Shown: positions 42,873 through 53,250 of the stretch, in pieces | Layout: the number at the start of each line of letters is the position of its first letter | Position numbering within the stretch: position 1 is the first letter of the stretch | DNA from: Nephrocerus scutellatus | Lineage: Eukaryota > Arthropoda > Insecta > Diptera > Pipunculidae | Assembly: GCA_947095585.1 (NCBI GenBank) | Contig: OX352761.1 | Location: 109,169,890 to 109,233,889 of the forward strand | DNA length: 64,000 nt | Direction of reading: 5' to 3' | Made by a program: the position numbers and the translations under genes | The notes under the pieces: generated by a model | Database searches by the model: none | Seen by the model: only the letters and a program-made list of their open reading frames with translations | Told to the model about the DNA's origin: nothing

Positions 42873-43950
42873 TAAAATAATTTTGAAACTTTTTTCGGAT
42901 ATTCAATCAACAAAGGGTTAATCCTTTTTTCTATATTCATTGATTGCTCAACTGTGCATGTAGACACACAACAATTGGACAAATAATATTGTGAATGGAG
43001 TGAGTAAATACCTTTGGTTGGTTCATGTAGTTGCCATCGGCAGGGGCCACAAACCAATTAATCCATTAATTATAATTTATAATTACCCCCTCCCTGTAGT
43101 GATGGGCTCCTGTGGTTGTTCGTTATCTGGTAATGAACGTGCGACCGCAGCTATAGTAGCGGTAGGTAGGTTGGTTTTATGGTATAAGGGGAGGCAGTTA
43201 TATGAAAACTAATAAACGATTTTGCAATTGCCAGGAGTGTTTTGTAAAAAATTTGTAATGAATACAATAAGAAGTCTTGAAGTAGGCTGTAAGAACTTAG
43301 CGTCTACTTAATGTGGTAATTTCGTTGAATGTTTGCACCTTTTTTTCAATCATAATTCAACAAAACATTTACATTTGCGTAAAGTTAAACTTTTCAAACT
43401 TGAATCGTACTTACTCGTATGTAAATTGGAAATCCTTGATACTGACTGACTATGGTAGCTACTTCAAAACTTTTAACTTTCCTTTAACCCTCTTTCTTTA
43501 CAATCTTCTTTACAATTTATACCGAGCATTGACTATCGTTGTTTTGCTAACAGATACACAAAAGCTTGAGACTTGGATCCATTCTTTCCAGATTCCATAT
43601 AAGCAATATTATTAAAGACCATTCCTGTTGTGAAAATTACTAAAATTTATTCTAAGTTTAGGTACTTCAGAGTCTTTTTATCGCTCGTCTTTTTATAGAT
43701 CTTCTGATAATAACCAATTCAAGTTCATTAATTGATAGTTTTTTCGGACAAATTACAGCCTTCTTTGAAACAGCGATGACCATTAGACGGCTATGATTTC
43801 AATATAAGATGGCTGAAAGCACCAATATAGGGTTGTTTCAAGTTCCGTGTGAAGAAAATCACAATCAGACGGCTGAAATAGAACTGGATATTAGCCATAT
43901 TTACAGGAATCCAGACGACGACATCACAAATGAAGCACTCGACTGGAATC
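42873..43950. other. No gene recognised
   Basis: AT-rich with a short inverted-looking TTAATTATAATTTATAATTA stretch at 43066-43085. ORFs at 43313-43615 and elsewhere have no domain pattern. Confidence 0.5.
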
Positions 43951-43954
43951 CTTA

Positions 43955-44085
43955 ATGTAATAGGGTAAATAAGGTGTCAAAGTATGACATGGAAGGAAAC
44001 TGTCGAGGAGGAACTAAGATCTCGAGGGATCGATTGGCATAACAAGTCCGTTGGCGATAATTTTCTCCTCCCTTGAGTTAAGGAA
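43955..44085 (+). mobile_element. RTE-like LINE (family II) 3' end
   Basis: Frame-broken remnant of the extreme C-terminus: a TWKETVEEELRSRGIDW stretch then NKVRW and SPPLS near 44065, as in the copies ending at 6985 and 56935. Strongly 5'-truncated. Confidence 0.65.
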
Positions 44086-44364
44086 GAAAATACAAAGAAA
44101 CTTTTGTTTATCGATTAGAATACATTCTTTTCACACGACCATAGACGAAAGTGACTGCTTCATACACTATAACATAGCCTCGAAAGTAGGCGGTCTCCTC
44201 GTGCTTCAAGCTTCTCACTCGCAAGATAACGTCCTCTTTCGTAGCTCGTTATGTAATATACTATATCATTTTTTTAACTTTCCCATTTGTCGTAGTATGA
44301 TGAATGATATTTTCTCTAACGATGATGCCCCTGATGCCTGATGCCTCTATATGGCATGATTATT

Positions 44365-44490
44365 AAGATTAATTTTTTTATGCGGGAGCCCTCCAACCCC
44401 GCGGCATGTTTACTACTAAATTTAAATAGAAAGTGTTATCATCGGAAATACACAAGGGGGCAATATTAAAACAAAATTGGCTTTATTTAG
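44365..44490 (-). repeat. Rep-A dispersed repeat, copy 5 (partial)
   Basis: One minus-strand monomer: GCCGCGGGGTTGGAGGGCTC core, 'TTCCGATGATAACACTTTCT' and 'AATAAAGCCAATTTTGTTTT'. Head missing. Confidence 0.65.
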
Positions 44491-44739
44491 AGCCAGCTAC
44501 AACTGGGGTTACAATTAAACTAAAGGTCTAGTGAACGGTCCACTGTCTGGCCTGACAGGACTCAACAAAGCTATCAATTAAGAATTTACACATAATTTGT
44601 CCTCTTTCTTCAATTTCAGTTTCGTTTGTGAGCTTCATTTTGCGCCTTTAAAGAATAGTTTTAGCGCTAAGAGACTATTGGAATTTCGTCCAGTCCAGTC
44701 AGATTTCTGCCAGCGGGAATTGTGTTATAGTCGCCGCTT

Positions 44740-45262
44740 AACTAAAATCCAATATATCGATGGTCGGACGATATCTTTCATCACTTTCCATCCTTTGATT
44801 TGGTTGATCATCATGTCGTTTTACAGCGTAGGATCAATCACTTCTTTCCTCTGACTGTTCATAAATGTTGGCTCATTATTTATTACTAAGTCTGTGGAAA
44901 GTATATAGTCCGGCAGTTGAAGTCTTCTGTTGTTACTTTTACTGCTTCCCCAGACGGTATGCTGAGAATTCGCATCGCATCCAAAAATTAGACCCAGATT
45001 GTTAGATTCAGGGTATCTAACCAGCTCCATCAGTTCCCTTGATGGAGGGGGGCTGATGGAGTCATATGGGAGATAAGAAGATGCCACAATGGTTTCTGCC
45101 TTTCTCCCACATATCTGCTAAAAATATTTTAACTGGGAAAAGATCTTGAGAACAGAACTGTTGCAGTAAATTGGCTGAGATAATTTTTGGAACTATCAAC
45201 AGGCCCGAGGCTAATCTGTTTGCTGCGTATTTTGCAGCTAGCTCCACGCTTCCTGACTGTGA
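44740..45262 (-). mobile_element. R1/LOA-like LINE endonuclease domain remnant
   Basis: Minus strand: CSQDLFPVKIF (45160-45120), ASSYLPYDSISPPPS (45087-45040; the strand with conserved YxPxD), LGLIFGCDANSQHTVWGSS (44995-44940; catalytic GDxNAH-W block, His and Asn kept), LPDYILSTDLVINN and PTFMNSQRKEVIDPTL (44885-44824; conserved D/T before the last His). It fits as the continuation of the endonuclease whose start is at 17930-18290, but is a separate insertion. Confidence 0.85.
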
Positions 45263-45269
45263 ATTGCTG

Positions 45270-45712
45270 CCGCCTGCACCTCCGAGTATTGAATATTAGT
45301 ATTTCCTCATTAGTTCTTTTCCATCTATCCTATTCTTTTATACTGCTCCCGAGAAGTTGGAAAGCGAGACGTAGTCTCCTTCTTTGTACCGACCCATGGC
45401 ACTTACATCCATTCTCTTCAAGATCATGAAAATGCTGATAAACTTTCAACTCATGAAATACCTTGATACTAACGAAATCCTTAGTGACAGGCACTACGGA
45501 TTTCACGGGCAATGTTTTACTGGTGATTTGATGGTATATCTCACCAAACAGTGGAACCAGTCTTTGCAGCAATTTGGTGAAAGCAAAGCTATTGCACTCG
45601 ATATTTCCAAGACATTTGTCAGAGTTTGGTGTCAAGCTCTTTTGTCAAAAATGCGTGCTTATGGTCTCAATGAAAAACGGCATCATTGGATTAGAAGCTA
45701 CCTGAGGACCAA
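45270..45712 (+). mobile_element. LINE RT fragment (family V)
   Basis: Plus strand: YRPMALTSILFKIMKMLINF (RPIxLTS block), ETNEIL-like, RHYGFHGQCFTGDLMVYLT, SKAIALDISKTFVRVWCQAL (catalytic-Asp block) and NEKRHHWIRSYL. Open for about 110 codons and homologous to the minus-strand piece at 5030-5400. It ends where a Rep-A copy starts (45706), and begins back to back with the opposite-strand endonuclease remnant. Confidence 0.85.
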
Positions 45713-45876
45713 TTGGCCCCAATTTTTAATAGATAGTGTTGTCACCGAAAATACACATGTTTGCAAAATTTTAATAAAATCGGACTTTGGGAAGTTGGTT
45801 ATAAATTGATCGCAAGATTTTACGAGACAGACAGATCCACGGGCACGCGAAGTTAGTGTAGAGAATTTAATAAAAA
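45706..45876 (-). repeat. Rep-A dispersed repeat, copy 6
   Basis: Minus strand: head AAATTCTCTACACTAACTTC, GCGTGCCCGTGG, 'AATCTTGCGATCAATTTATA', 'AAAGTCCGATTTTATTAAAA' and part of one monomer. It terminates the RT of the LINE at 45270-45712, so it either inserted there or its other half is lost. Confidence 0.8.
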
Positions 45877-45984
45877 TACAAAAAGTTGTCTAACTTTCAC
45901 ACTTTTTTGATTTTTTTGAACAAAAACTACAAATTGAGAAAAAAAGTTATACACTTGCCTTGTACACGAATCATAATGCTCTTT

Positions 45985-47105
45985 TCATTTTAGTTTTGCT
46001 CATGTTGATTTTCAATCTGACTCATCTTGCATTGGAGATCAAACTTTCCATTTTTGACTTCATGTCCGTGATCGTGTGTGTCATAAGGCAGATGTCATCA
46101 GCGTAATCAAGATCATTCAACTTTTGAAATGGACGCCATTGTATTCCATTCGGTGCTTCGACGTTTGTTTGCATCATTACACTCCAGGATGACCAAAAAG
46201 AACAAAGAACAGTGGTGATAATACACAACTCCTTTGGTGATGTAAAAATTGGCACTTTGCTTGCCTTTGAAGCGAACACTGCATGCCGCATCTTTATAGA
46301 GTTCACGAATGAAATCCACGATTGTTTCCGGTACACCCAAGTTTTGCAGTGCGTTCCAAATAGCGGGTCTGGATATAGTGTCAAAAGCTCGCTCAAAATC
46401 CACGAACAAGAGAAACAGCGGTGACCTCCATTCTACAGTCTGTTCAATAATAATCCGCAGTGTGTTGATGTGGTCCACACATGATCGATTAGGCCTAAAT
46501 GTTCACGTCACAGAAGACTATTCACAGTTGGTGATATACGATCTAATATCAGAAAAGCCAGAACCTTCGCAATCGTGTTGAATAGCTTAATTCCTCTCCA
46601 ATTATTACAGTCACTCTTTCTTGGAGATCGTTATGATGACACCTTCTTTGGGAATTTTACGTGTTATGCAAGCTTCGCGGATGATTGGTGATAGTATGCT
46701 TGCCAGAACGCTTGAATTGCTTTTCAAAAGCTCCGCTGCCAGGTTATCTGGGCCTGGAAATGTGACAATCTTTAACTTGTTGATCGCAATTTCGATCTCC
46801 TCTCAGGTAGGTGGTTCGGTAGATATATTGCGCCTTGGATTGCGTCGTTCTTGCCTTGAGGATCGACAATCTCCATGATCGTCGATTCATCAAAGAACTC
46901 CCTCCACCTCTCAAGCTGTTAGTCTTTTGTGACAAGAATATTACCTAACCGGTCTTTGAGCGGTGGTGTTTGTTTAAAGCCTTCTCCACTTAGCTTGCGA
47001 TTTTCAGAATACACACCGCGCATGTCGCCACACTAAGCTGCATTCTCCGCTTTCGTAGCGATGTTGTTTGTGAATTGCTCTCAATCAATATGCACCATCC
47101 TTCTC
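45985..47105 (-). mobile_element. RTE-like LINE (family II), linker and RT remnant
   Basis: Minus strand: linker 46935-46620 (a RDLE-F-E stretch; PRHEKIVTFPGPDNL-like region), RT finger, RPNRSCVDHINTLRIIIEQ (46490-46440), LFVDFERAFDTISRPAIW (catalytic Asp, 46420-46370), LGVPETIVDFIRELYKDAACS, then after a frameshift RRSTEWNTM, LNDLDYADDICLMTHTITDM (YADD intact, 46110-46060) and MESLISNAR. The element is cut at about 45985. One of the better preserved family II copies, but frame-broken in the RQGC region. Confidence 0.87.
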
Positions 47106-48350
47106 ACTCGGCGTTCCGCGTTGTTATAATAGATATTTCTTTCAAAAATAGGGTTGAATTATCGTTTGAAGTTTAAAACTCATCTCCTGTAAAGTTTTGA
47201 AAATGAGACATAAAACAATTGAGGTTTCCAATTACGAAATGCATTATATTTTAGCATAGGACAGTAGACGCATAATCGCCACAATGGCTCTCTGCTGTAT
47301 ATTTTTACGAATTTAGATATCAATATAAAAAGTCGCTTCTTGGTTAATTAGGAAAGGCATACACCACCATTTTAAATACTCGAGCCATTAAATATCTGTT
47401 GGTTTGCACACCTCTCACACAATTTACATTTCTCTTATACAGATACAATTCTGTTAACCAAAAGCGAATGTCGTAGCTTGCTTGTCTGTGTGAATTAACG
47501 CTGCTACCGCATTCCTAAATTAAGAATTCCTCGGGGAAGAATAAAATAAAGTACCATTACCGCAACAGGAACAAATACTTTGGAAGAAAAAGAGGAAACA
47601 ACTAAAAAGAACACTGTGATAGTTCGCGAAACATTCAGACAAATTCGTCTATTTGCTTTGGTTCTATTCGCCCTGTATTTGGATACCCACCACTAAACGT
47701 ACATTTTCTAATTTCCAATTCAGAAGGGAATCACCAGCGTCCTTTGCAATGGTTTGGTAATTTTTTTTGTACGTTCTGTCTCTGCAATGTAAGCTCTTGT
47801 TGCGGTTGCTTCGTCTCCTCCCCGGGTATTTGAATACTTTTACTTGGAAATTTCCATTGAGGTGTATTACAAAAGATCCTCCTAGACATTCAACTCGATT
47901 CGGGTAAAATTTCAGAATGTACATAGATTCCTTAAATGTTTAATTTCGAAAAAAAAAATAACATACAAAACTTTTACTCTAAAATGGCTGAAGTACTCGT
48001 TGTTGTGTGTGTGTGCAGAAGGCTGACCGTTTAAGGTTACCACAGAATAAGGGAGTACAAATAACACCGCTATTGTTCCACAAAATAATAACTACCCCTA
48101 CTATTTAGAAGGTTGTGTTTACCCCTAATGCAGTATGTATTCATAAGAAGGTATAAGATAGGTAGATTGTAAAAAATGTACTTTACCAAGTGTTGTGTGA
48201 TTACAAAAATTATTTTAGAGACTTTTTAGAGTTTGCCTTTCATTAATATTTTAAGTCAAAAACCACCACATTCTTGTTCGGTTTATTGTGGACTTGTTTG
48301 CCTGTTTCGATAATATTTTAATATATTTAATTTTTAATTTATTAGTCTCT
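47106..48350. other. No gene recognised
   Basis: AT-rich, including a short GT run (48003-48015). The 86-codon ORF at 47664-47924 (minus) shows no recognisable domain. Confidence 0.5.
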
Positions 48351-48353
48351 ATA

Positions 48354-48414
48354 TAATAATAATAATATTCGGCGCGACAGACCATTGCGGTACAAGGCCT
48401 AGCTTCTCGCGACC
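48354..48414 (-). mobile_element. SINE/LINE 3' tail, severely truncated copy
   Basis: Minus strand: GGTCGCGAGAAGCTAGGCCTT, GTACCGCAATGGTCTGTCG, CGCCGAATATTATTATTATT. Only the last ~60 bp, consistent with 5' truncation during reverse transcription of either the SINE or its partner LINE. It sits directly before the RNase H LINE on the other strand. Confidence 0.75.
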
Positions 48415-48424
48415 AAAGTTCTTT

Positions 48425-49126
48425 ACTTCCTTTGAGTGCCCAATACACTTCTACACAGACGGGGCGAAAACTGATGAAGGGGTTGGCGGGGGTGTCATTT
48501 CAAAAAGACTAAATCTAAGTCTCTCGTTTCGTCTTCCTGATCACTGTAGTGTTTTCCAAGCGGAAATCATGGCTATTAAGGAATCCTTGTCTTGGCTGAA
48601 GAGTAATGTCATATCTGTTAAGGATATCCACATTTTCTCGGATAGCCAGGCTGCGCTAAAGTCCATGGAATCAGTCTCCACAAATTCCATTCTTGCCCGG
48701 AATTGCCGATCGTCTCTTGAGAAGGTGGCGCAGCATTTCAACATTCACCTGTGGTGGGTGTCGGGGCATAGAGACATTCCTGGTAATTGTATGGCTGATG
48801 AACTCGCCAAACATGGAACCACACTACCCCTATTGCCTGAATATGGTTCACTAGGCATGCCGATCGCTACTTATCATAGAGGAGGAAACCATTCTACAAC
48901 CACTTTGTACGTGTCCAGCCCTTTCGAATAGGCGGAAGCTCGTTCTTTTTCAACGATCTCAACGAACTAACACAAATTGACATGAATAGTCTATTGCGCT
49001 TCATACGAAGCTCCAACTGGTTAAACGAGTAGGCGTAGTATTTTCTAGATCCTTGTGGTATCACAACGGATCTTCATGGTCTAAGTGCGTCGGTTTGAAC
49101 TGATGGCCACTTCAACCTAACCTAAC
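48425..49126 (+). mobile_element. LINE RNase H domain and 3' end
   Basis: Plus strand RNase H: FYTDGAKTDEGVGGGVIS (first catalytic Asp, TDGxKT), FQAEIMAIKESLSWL (catalytic Glu), IHIFSDSQAALKSMES (catalytic Asp), LWWVSGHRDIPGNCMADELA (His and last Asp kept). All four catalytic positions are present and the domain is open for over 150 codons. After a stop, a degraded tail ends at CACTTCAACCTAACCTAAC (49110-49127), the same 3' end as the fragment at 23866. RT and endonuclease are absent, so it is a 5'-truncated insertion. Confidence 0.88.
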
Positions 49127-49523
49127 TTTGTCTGCCCACCTACTATGTTCCATTTGCACAAAGCATTGAACACATTTAACCCTCCCACAACACAGTAACC
49201 GACAACACCGTTTCGTTCTAAAACGATAACAAAATTGCGGAAACATTGATTGATGATAGCTGTCAAAAATGGATTTCATTGGATGATATTATAATTAAAC
49301 AGAAATCTCTTAAAATATAGAGCCACTTTCATTAATTGTTTAGGATACTTCACTGATGTGTGGAAGGAACCGTAATCCGTAAGGTTATTGCTGCCAATTT
49401 TTTAGGATTTAAAACTGCATTTCATTTATAATGTAAACACAAACACTTAATTGTAATTGGCAACGAATATTTATCTTATTATATAAATTTGAAAGTAATT
49501 TTCTTATTAGTTATATTAGTGTG
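49127..49523. other. No gene recognised
   Basis: AT-rich spacer between the LINE 3' end and a SINE copy; nothing seen. Confidence 0.5.
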
Positions 49524-49672
49524 GGCACCGTGGTTCAGTGGATAACTGCATGGCTGTTGAGCAGGAGGTTCGTGGTTCGAATCCCAGTAACACCAAAAAT
49601 ATTTTTCACGGTGTCTCACCTCTCGCGAATGTCTGACGTCAGAGAGTAATAACTTGCCATGGAAAGCATGAG
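49524..49672 (+). mobile_element. SINE, fourth copy (3'-truncated)
   Basis: It starts GGCACCGTGGTTCAGTGG, with the best-preserved box B in the window (GGTTCGAATCCC, 49576-49587), and a CAGTAACACC acceptor-like end. The body runs through CTCTCGCGAATGTCTGAC to GAGTAATAACTTGCCATGG, then is lost. The head folds loosely as a tRNA (D-arm, T-arm). Confidence 0.85.
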
Positions 49673-51955
49673 TATCGACTTAACCTAACTCTAAAATAAT
49701 ATACGGCGGGCAAAGATCTTATCCTTTTTTTGGGTAGTTGATATATAAATAAACGATAAATGATTCTTACATCAAATGCTCAGAGTAAGAAATATAATTG
49801 AATTGATAATAGCAATATTCCTGTACAAGATGTGGAAATGTAAATTTCTTCTTGCTTTTCCTCTTTTTCTTCTTCTTCTCTTTTTTATTCTTCTTCTTCT
49901 TCTTCCACGTCTTCTTCTTCTTCTTTCTTATGTTTCTCGTATACATTGCAAATGCACCTGAGTTCACAAAGGCCTTGTACTATGATTGCTTTGATATCGC
50001 TCCTGGCAATAGCAAGTTACGGCCAAGAAAGACGGAACAGAGCACTCTTATCATCCACAAAGGACATTTCTTCCTTAATTCAAAAAGAAAGAAAGAAAGG
50101 GAAATTGATTACTATTCAATGGTGCATAAATAGAAGAACTAAGGTAGGGTTATTGGTTGTGGTGTATTGCAGCAATCACAAGAAGAAGGAACGTCCTTCA
50201 TCCTACGGTATACGGGAATGTTCATTTAGCTCAGTTAGGGGGATTATCGTTTATAGCTCCTTGGCATCATCTGATGCGATGCGAGTGTACTCGTACCTTG
50301 AACAAAACAGCACTGCCTGCCACATGCACGATGGTATCCTGATGCTATTAAGGTGCGGGTTTAACAGTCAAGTGCTTTTCGTGCCTGAATAGATTCCCAT
50401 ATTCACCGATATGTATGTCAAGTACGCTCACGTACGCTATTCCAAATGAATTGCTCTTCGGTCGGTCGAACAGTCGAATACAGACTGTGAACCTTCTGGT
50501 CCTGGACTAATGATGATAGCTGTCGCATATCTAAGACTACCAGAGTATGTGGGTGATTTTCTATATTTTTCCAGGTTCCCCTTCCCATCTTTCAAGCCGT
50601 AGTTTTGTGTTACCGTCAATCGGGAGTGATGAGTACTGTTGCTATTTTCCAAATATCCTGGCTGATATTTGATGTGATAAACTCTTCTGTGCTGTGTAGA
50701 GGCACGTATTATGACGTATGCTCTGATTTTGGTTCCGGCACAGTATTAGGGCCAGCTTTGGCATTTTTAGAACAGGGCGATTTTATCTGTACGCACGGTC
50801 TTTCCATTGAACATTGGATTCGGTCAGCATGATTGTTGGGGGAAATGAAAGAACAAATAAAGTTTAGCATCTTTATCCATAAAATCATCGTCGGTCTGTA
50901 GTTTGGTTCATTCGAACAATGATATGCAAAAGGAAATACAAACATAATGTATATATACATATATGTGATCGAGCATGTGTTTGTCTGTGTATGTGCCTGC
51001 GCTAATAGGGAAAACGCCAGATGAAGCAACAATAGACGAAACGAATTGACGGACTACTGATGGGGTTGAATCGGTTGGTACCACCAGAATTATAATCAAT
51101 CAACTTGTGGAAGTGAATTGAAAAGGAAAACAAATCACAAAATTTTGGGGCAATGTTAAGGGTTGGTGAAATTGGATTGGATGCTTTGTGTGTTTACTTA
51201 CGAGCATTGAAATAATTTGAAATAATTCTTGGAGCGATTGGAGTTTTTTCGATTCAATTCTATGCAAATTGGATTTCCGGGGTATATTCGTTTGGAATTG
51301 TTTTGTTTTTTGTTTTGCTGTTGTTTTTAGTTCTACCTTCCTAAGCTCCATAATCAGGCGGTTTGAGAATTTACTGCTTCGTCGTTGATGTCACTTTATT
51401 TTTATTACTCTAATACCTTAAGCTAAGTGGTTTTATTTTGGGATATGTATCCAAATTCAAGATATCGACTGAAATCGCGCTGAAAGTACGACCTGCAATC
51501 AGTTGAGAGGTTACCAGGAACAGGAGTCTCATTGCCTATCGTATTCTGCTTCACTTTTTTCAAAAAATTGATGCAAAGTAATAGATATTCAGTTGAAACT
51601 TGAAAGAGTTCAGTAGTCAAGAAACACGATCATCTGATATGATATGAAAACCTGATATTTAATGTTTTATTTATTTTATTTATTTGTTAAATGGGGGACA
51701 GTTTAGTTACTCATGGAAAAATTGATGCCAAAAATAAATTACTTCCTCGTCGTCTATTGCAACGCTCATTTATTCTTTATCATTATTATTATTATTCAGC
51801 ATTCCAGCCGTTAGCTCCAAGGACAAAGTCAATCTTCTTGCAGAGCATTTCGCAGGTAGCACTATATCGAGCGTAACTTCCGCCCTGATCACCGAGTATC
51901 GAACACTCAATGTGAACAGATCCACATTCGCACTCGTATAAATCCTAGAGTGTCA
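49673..51955. other. No gene recognised; CTT-rich tract
   Basis: A polypyrimidine tract of TTC/TTCTT repeats lies at 49848-49930 and is responsible for Phe/Leu or Lys/Glu ORFs on both strands. The 148-codon ORF at 49946-50392 shows no domain character. The rest is AT-rich without recognised repeats. Confidence 0.5.
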
Positions 51956-51959
51956 AGGG

Positions 51960-52245
51960 ATCTCATTTTTGAAGAGGTGTTCTTTAAAGCTTTCGTTTGC
52001 ATCAAGTGCTAAAAAAGGTGAGCCTTTGTCTTGTTCTTCGTATTGAAAGATACCCCTTACGTCTATTCTTTCCAAGGTTATAGAAATGGAGTCGATGCAA
52101 AACCGCTTGAATGGATTAGTAAATAACTTTCGAAAGTGTACTGCAAGGTTTCAAGTCGGACACTCCCCCATTAATGTTGGCGTACCAGAGGGCTCTATCT
52201 TGTCCCCGACATACTTTCTTATAAACATTAATTATCTGCTACTTC
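51960..52245 (+). mobile_element. LINE RT fragment (PQGS block)
   Basis: Frame-broken plus-strand remnant: a PLTSILSK-like block (52050-52080), ARFQVGHSPINVGVPEGSIL followed by SPTYFLININ (PQGS block with Gln to Glu, 52140-52230). Probably family V or a Jockey relative. About 90 codons remain. Confidence 0.65.
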
Positions 52246-52562
52246 TTATCAAATTAATTTTTTCGCCGCTGATTTTTTAATCGAGAATATTGTTTCTTTG
52301 ATTTTGCATTCCGATTGGTATAGTGAAACCTTTTAATAAGCAGCAATTCATCCATTTCTTTTGGTTGGATGTATAACTAATCTTTGGCAGCTATGCAATG
52401 ATTTGTTTGTTTGAACAGACCAACTTTCTGCAGCAGACAAAATCGATAACAAAAAACCACAAATGTGATAAGTCGACTCCACCTCCTGGATTGGATAAAT
52501 GCCATCGTGTTAAGTGTAATGTACTGTAAGCATCTTCTTAACGTCGGTTTCACTGAATGGCT

Positions 52563-53250
52563 TTCATTCATTCATTCATTTATTCATTAATTCATTAATT
52601 CATTAATTCATTAATTCATTAATTCATTAATTCATTAATTCATTAATTCATTAATTCATTAATTCATTAATTCATTAATTCATTAATTCATTAATTCATT
52701 AATTCATTAATTCATTAATTCATTAATTCATTAATTCATTAATTCATTAATTCATTAATTCATTAATTCATTAATTCATTAATTCATTAATTCATTAATT
52801 CATTAATTCATTAATTCATTAATTCATTAATTCATTAATTCATTAATTCATTAATTCATTAATTCATTAATTCATTAATTCATTAATTCATTAATTCATT
52901 AATTCATTAATTCATTAATTCATTAATTCATTAATTCATTAATTCATTAATTCATTAATTCATTAATTCATTAATTCATTAATTCATTAATTCATTAATT
53001 CATTAATTCATTAATTCATTAATTCATTAATTCATTAATTCATTAATTCATTAATTCATTAATTCATTAATTCATTAATTCATTAATTCATTAATTCATT
53101 AATTCATTAATTCATTAATTCATTAATTCATTAATTCATTAATTCATTAATTCATTAATTCAATAATTCATTAATTCATTAATTCATTAATTCATTAATT
53201 CATTAATTCATTAATTCATTAATTCATTAATTCATTAATTCATTAATTCG
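52563..53250. repeat. Very uniform octanucleotide array (TTAATTCA)n
   Basis: After a short TTCA tetranucleotide lead-in (52563-52587), about 82 copies of an 8-bp unit follow with a single substitution visible (C-A-A for C-A-T at 53161-53163). The right edge decays into TTCGTTCATCAATTTGTTCA. The array has an AseI-type ATTAAT and a homeodomain-core TAAT in every unit. Such uniformity suggests recent slippage expansion; its exact length may be affected by assembly. Confidence 0.97.

Noticed and set aside
49852..50133. Phe-rich ORF over the CTT tract
   Set aside because: Product of a polypyrimidine simple repeat.
52563..53250. Regular repeat array as a possible CRISPR
   Set aside because: Pure 8-bp tandem repeat without spacers in a eukaryotic sequence.
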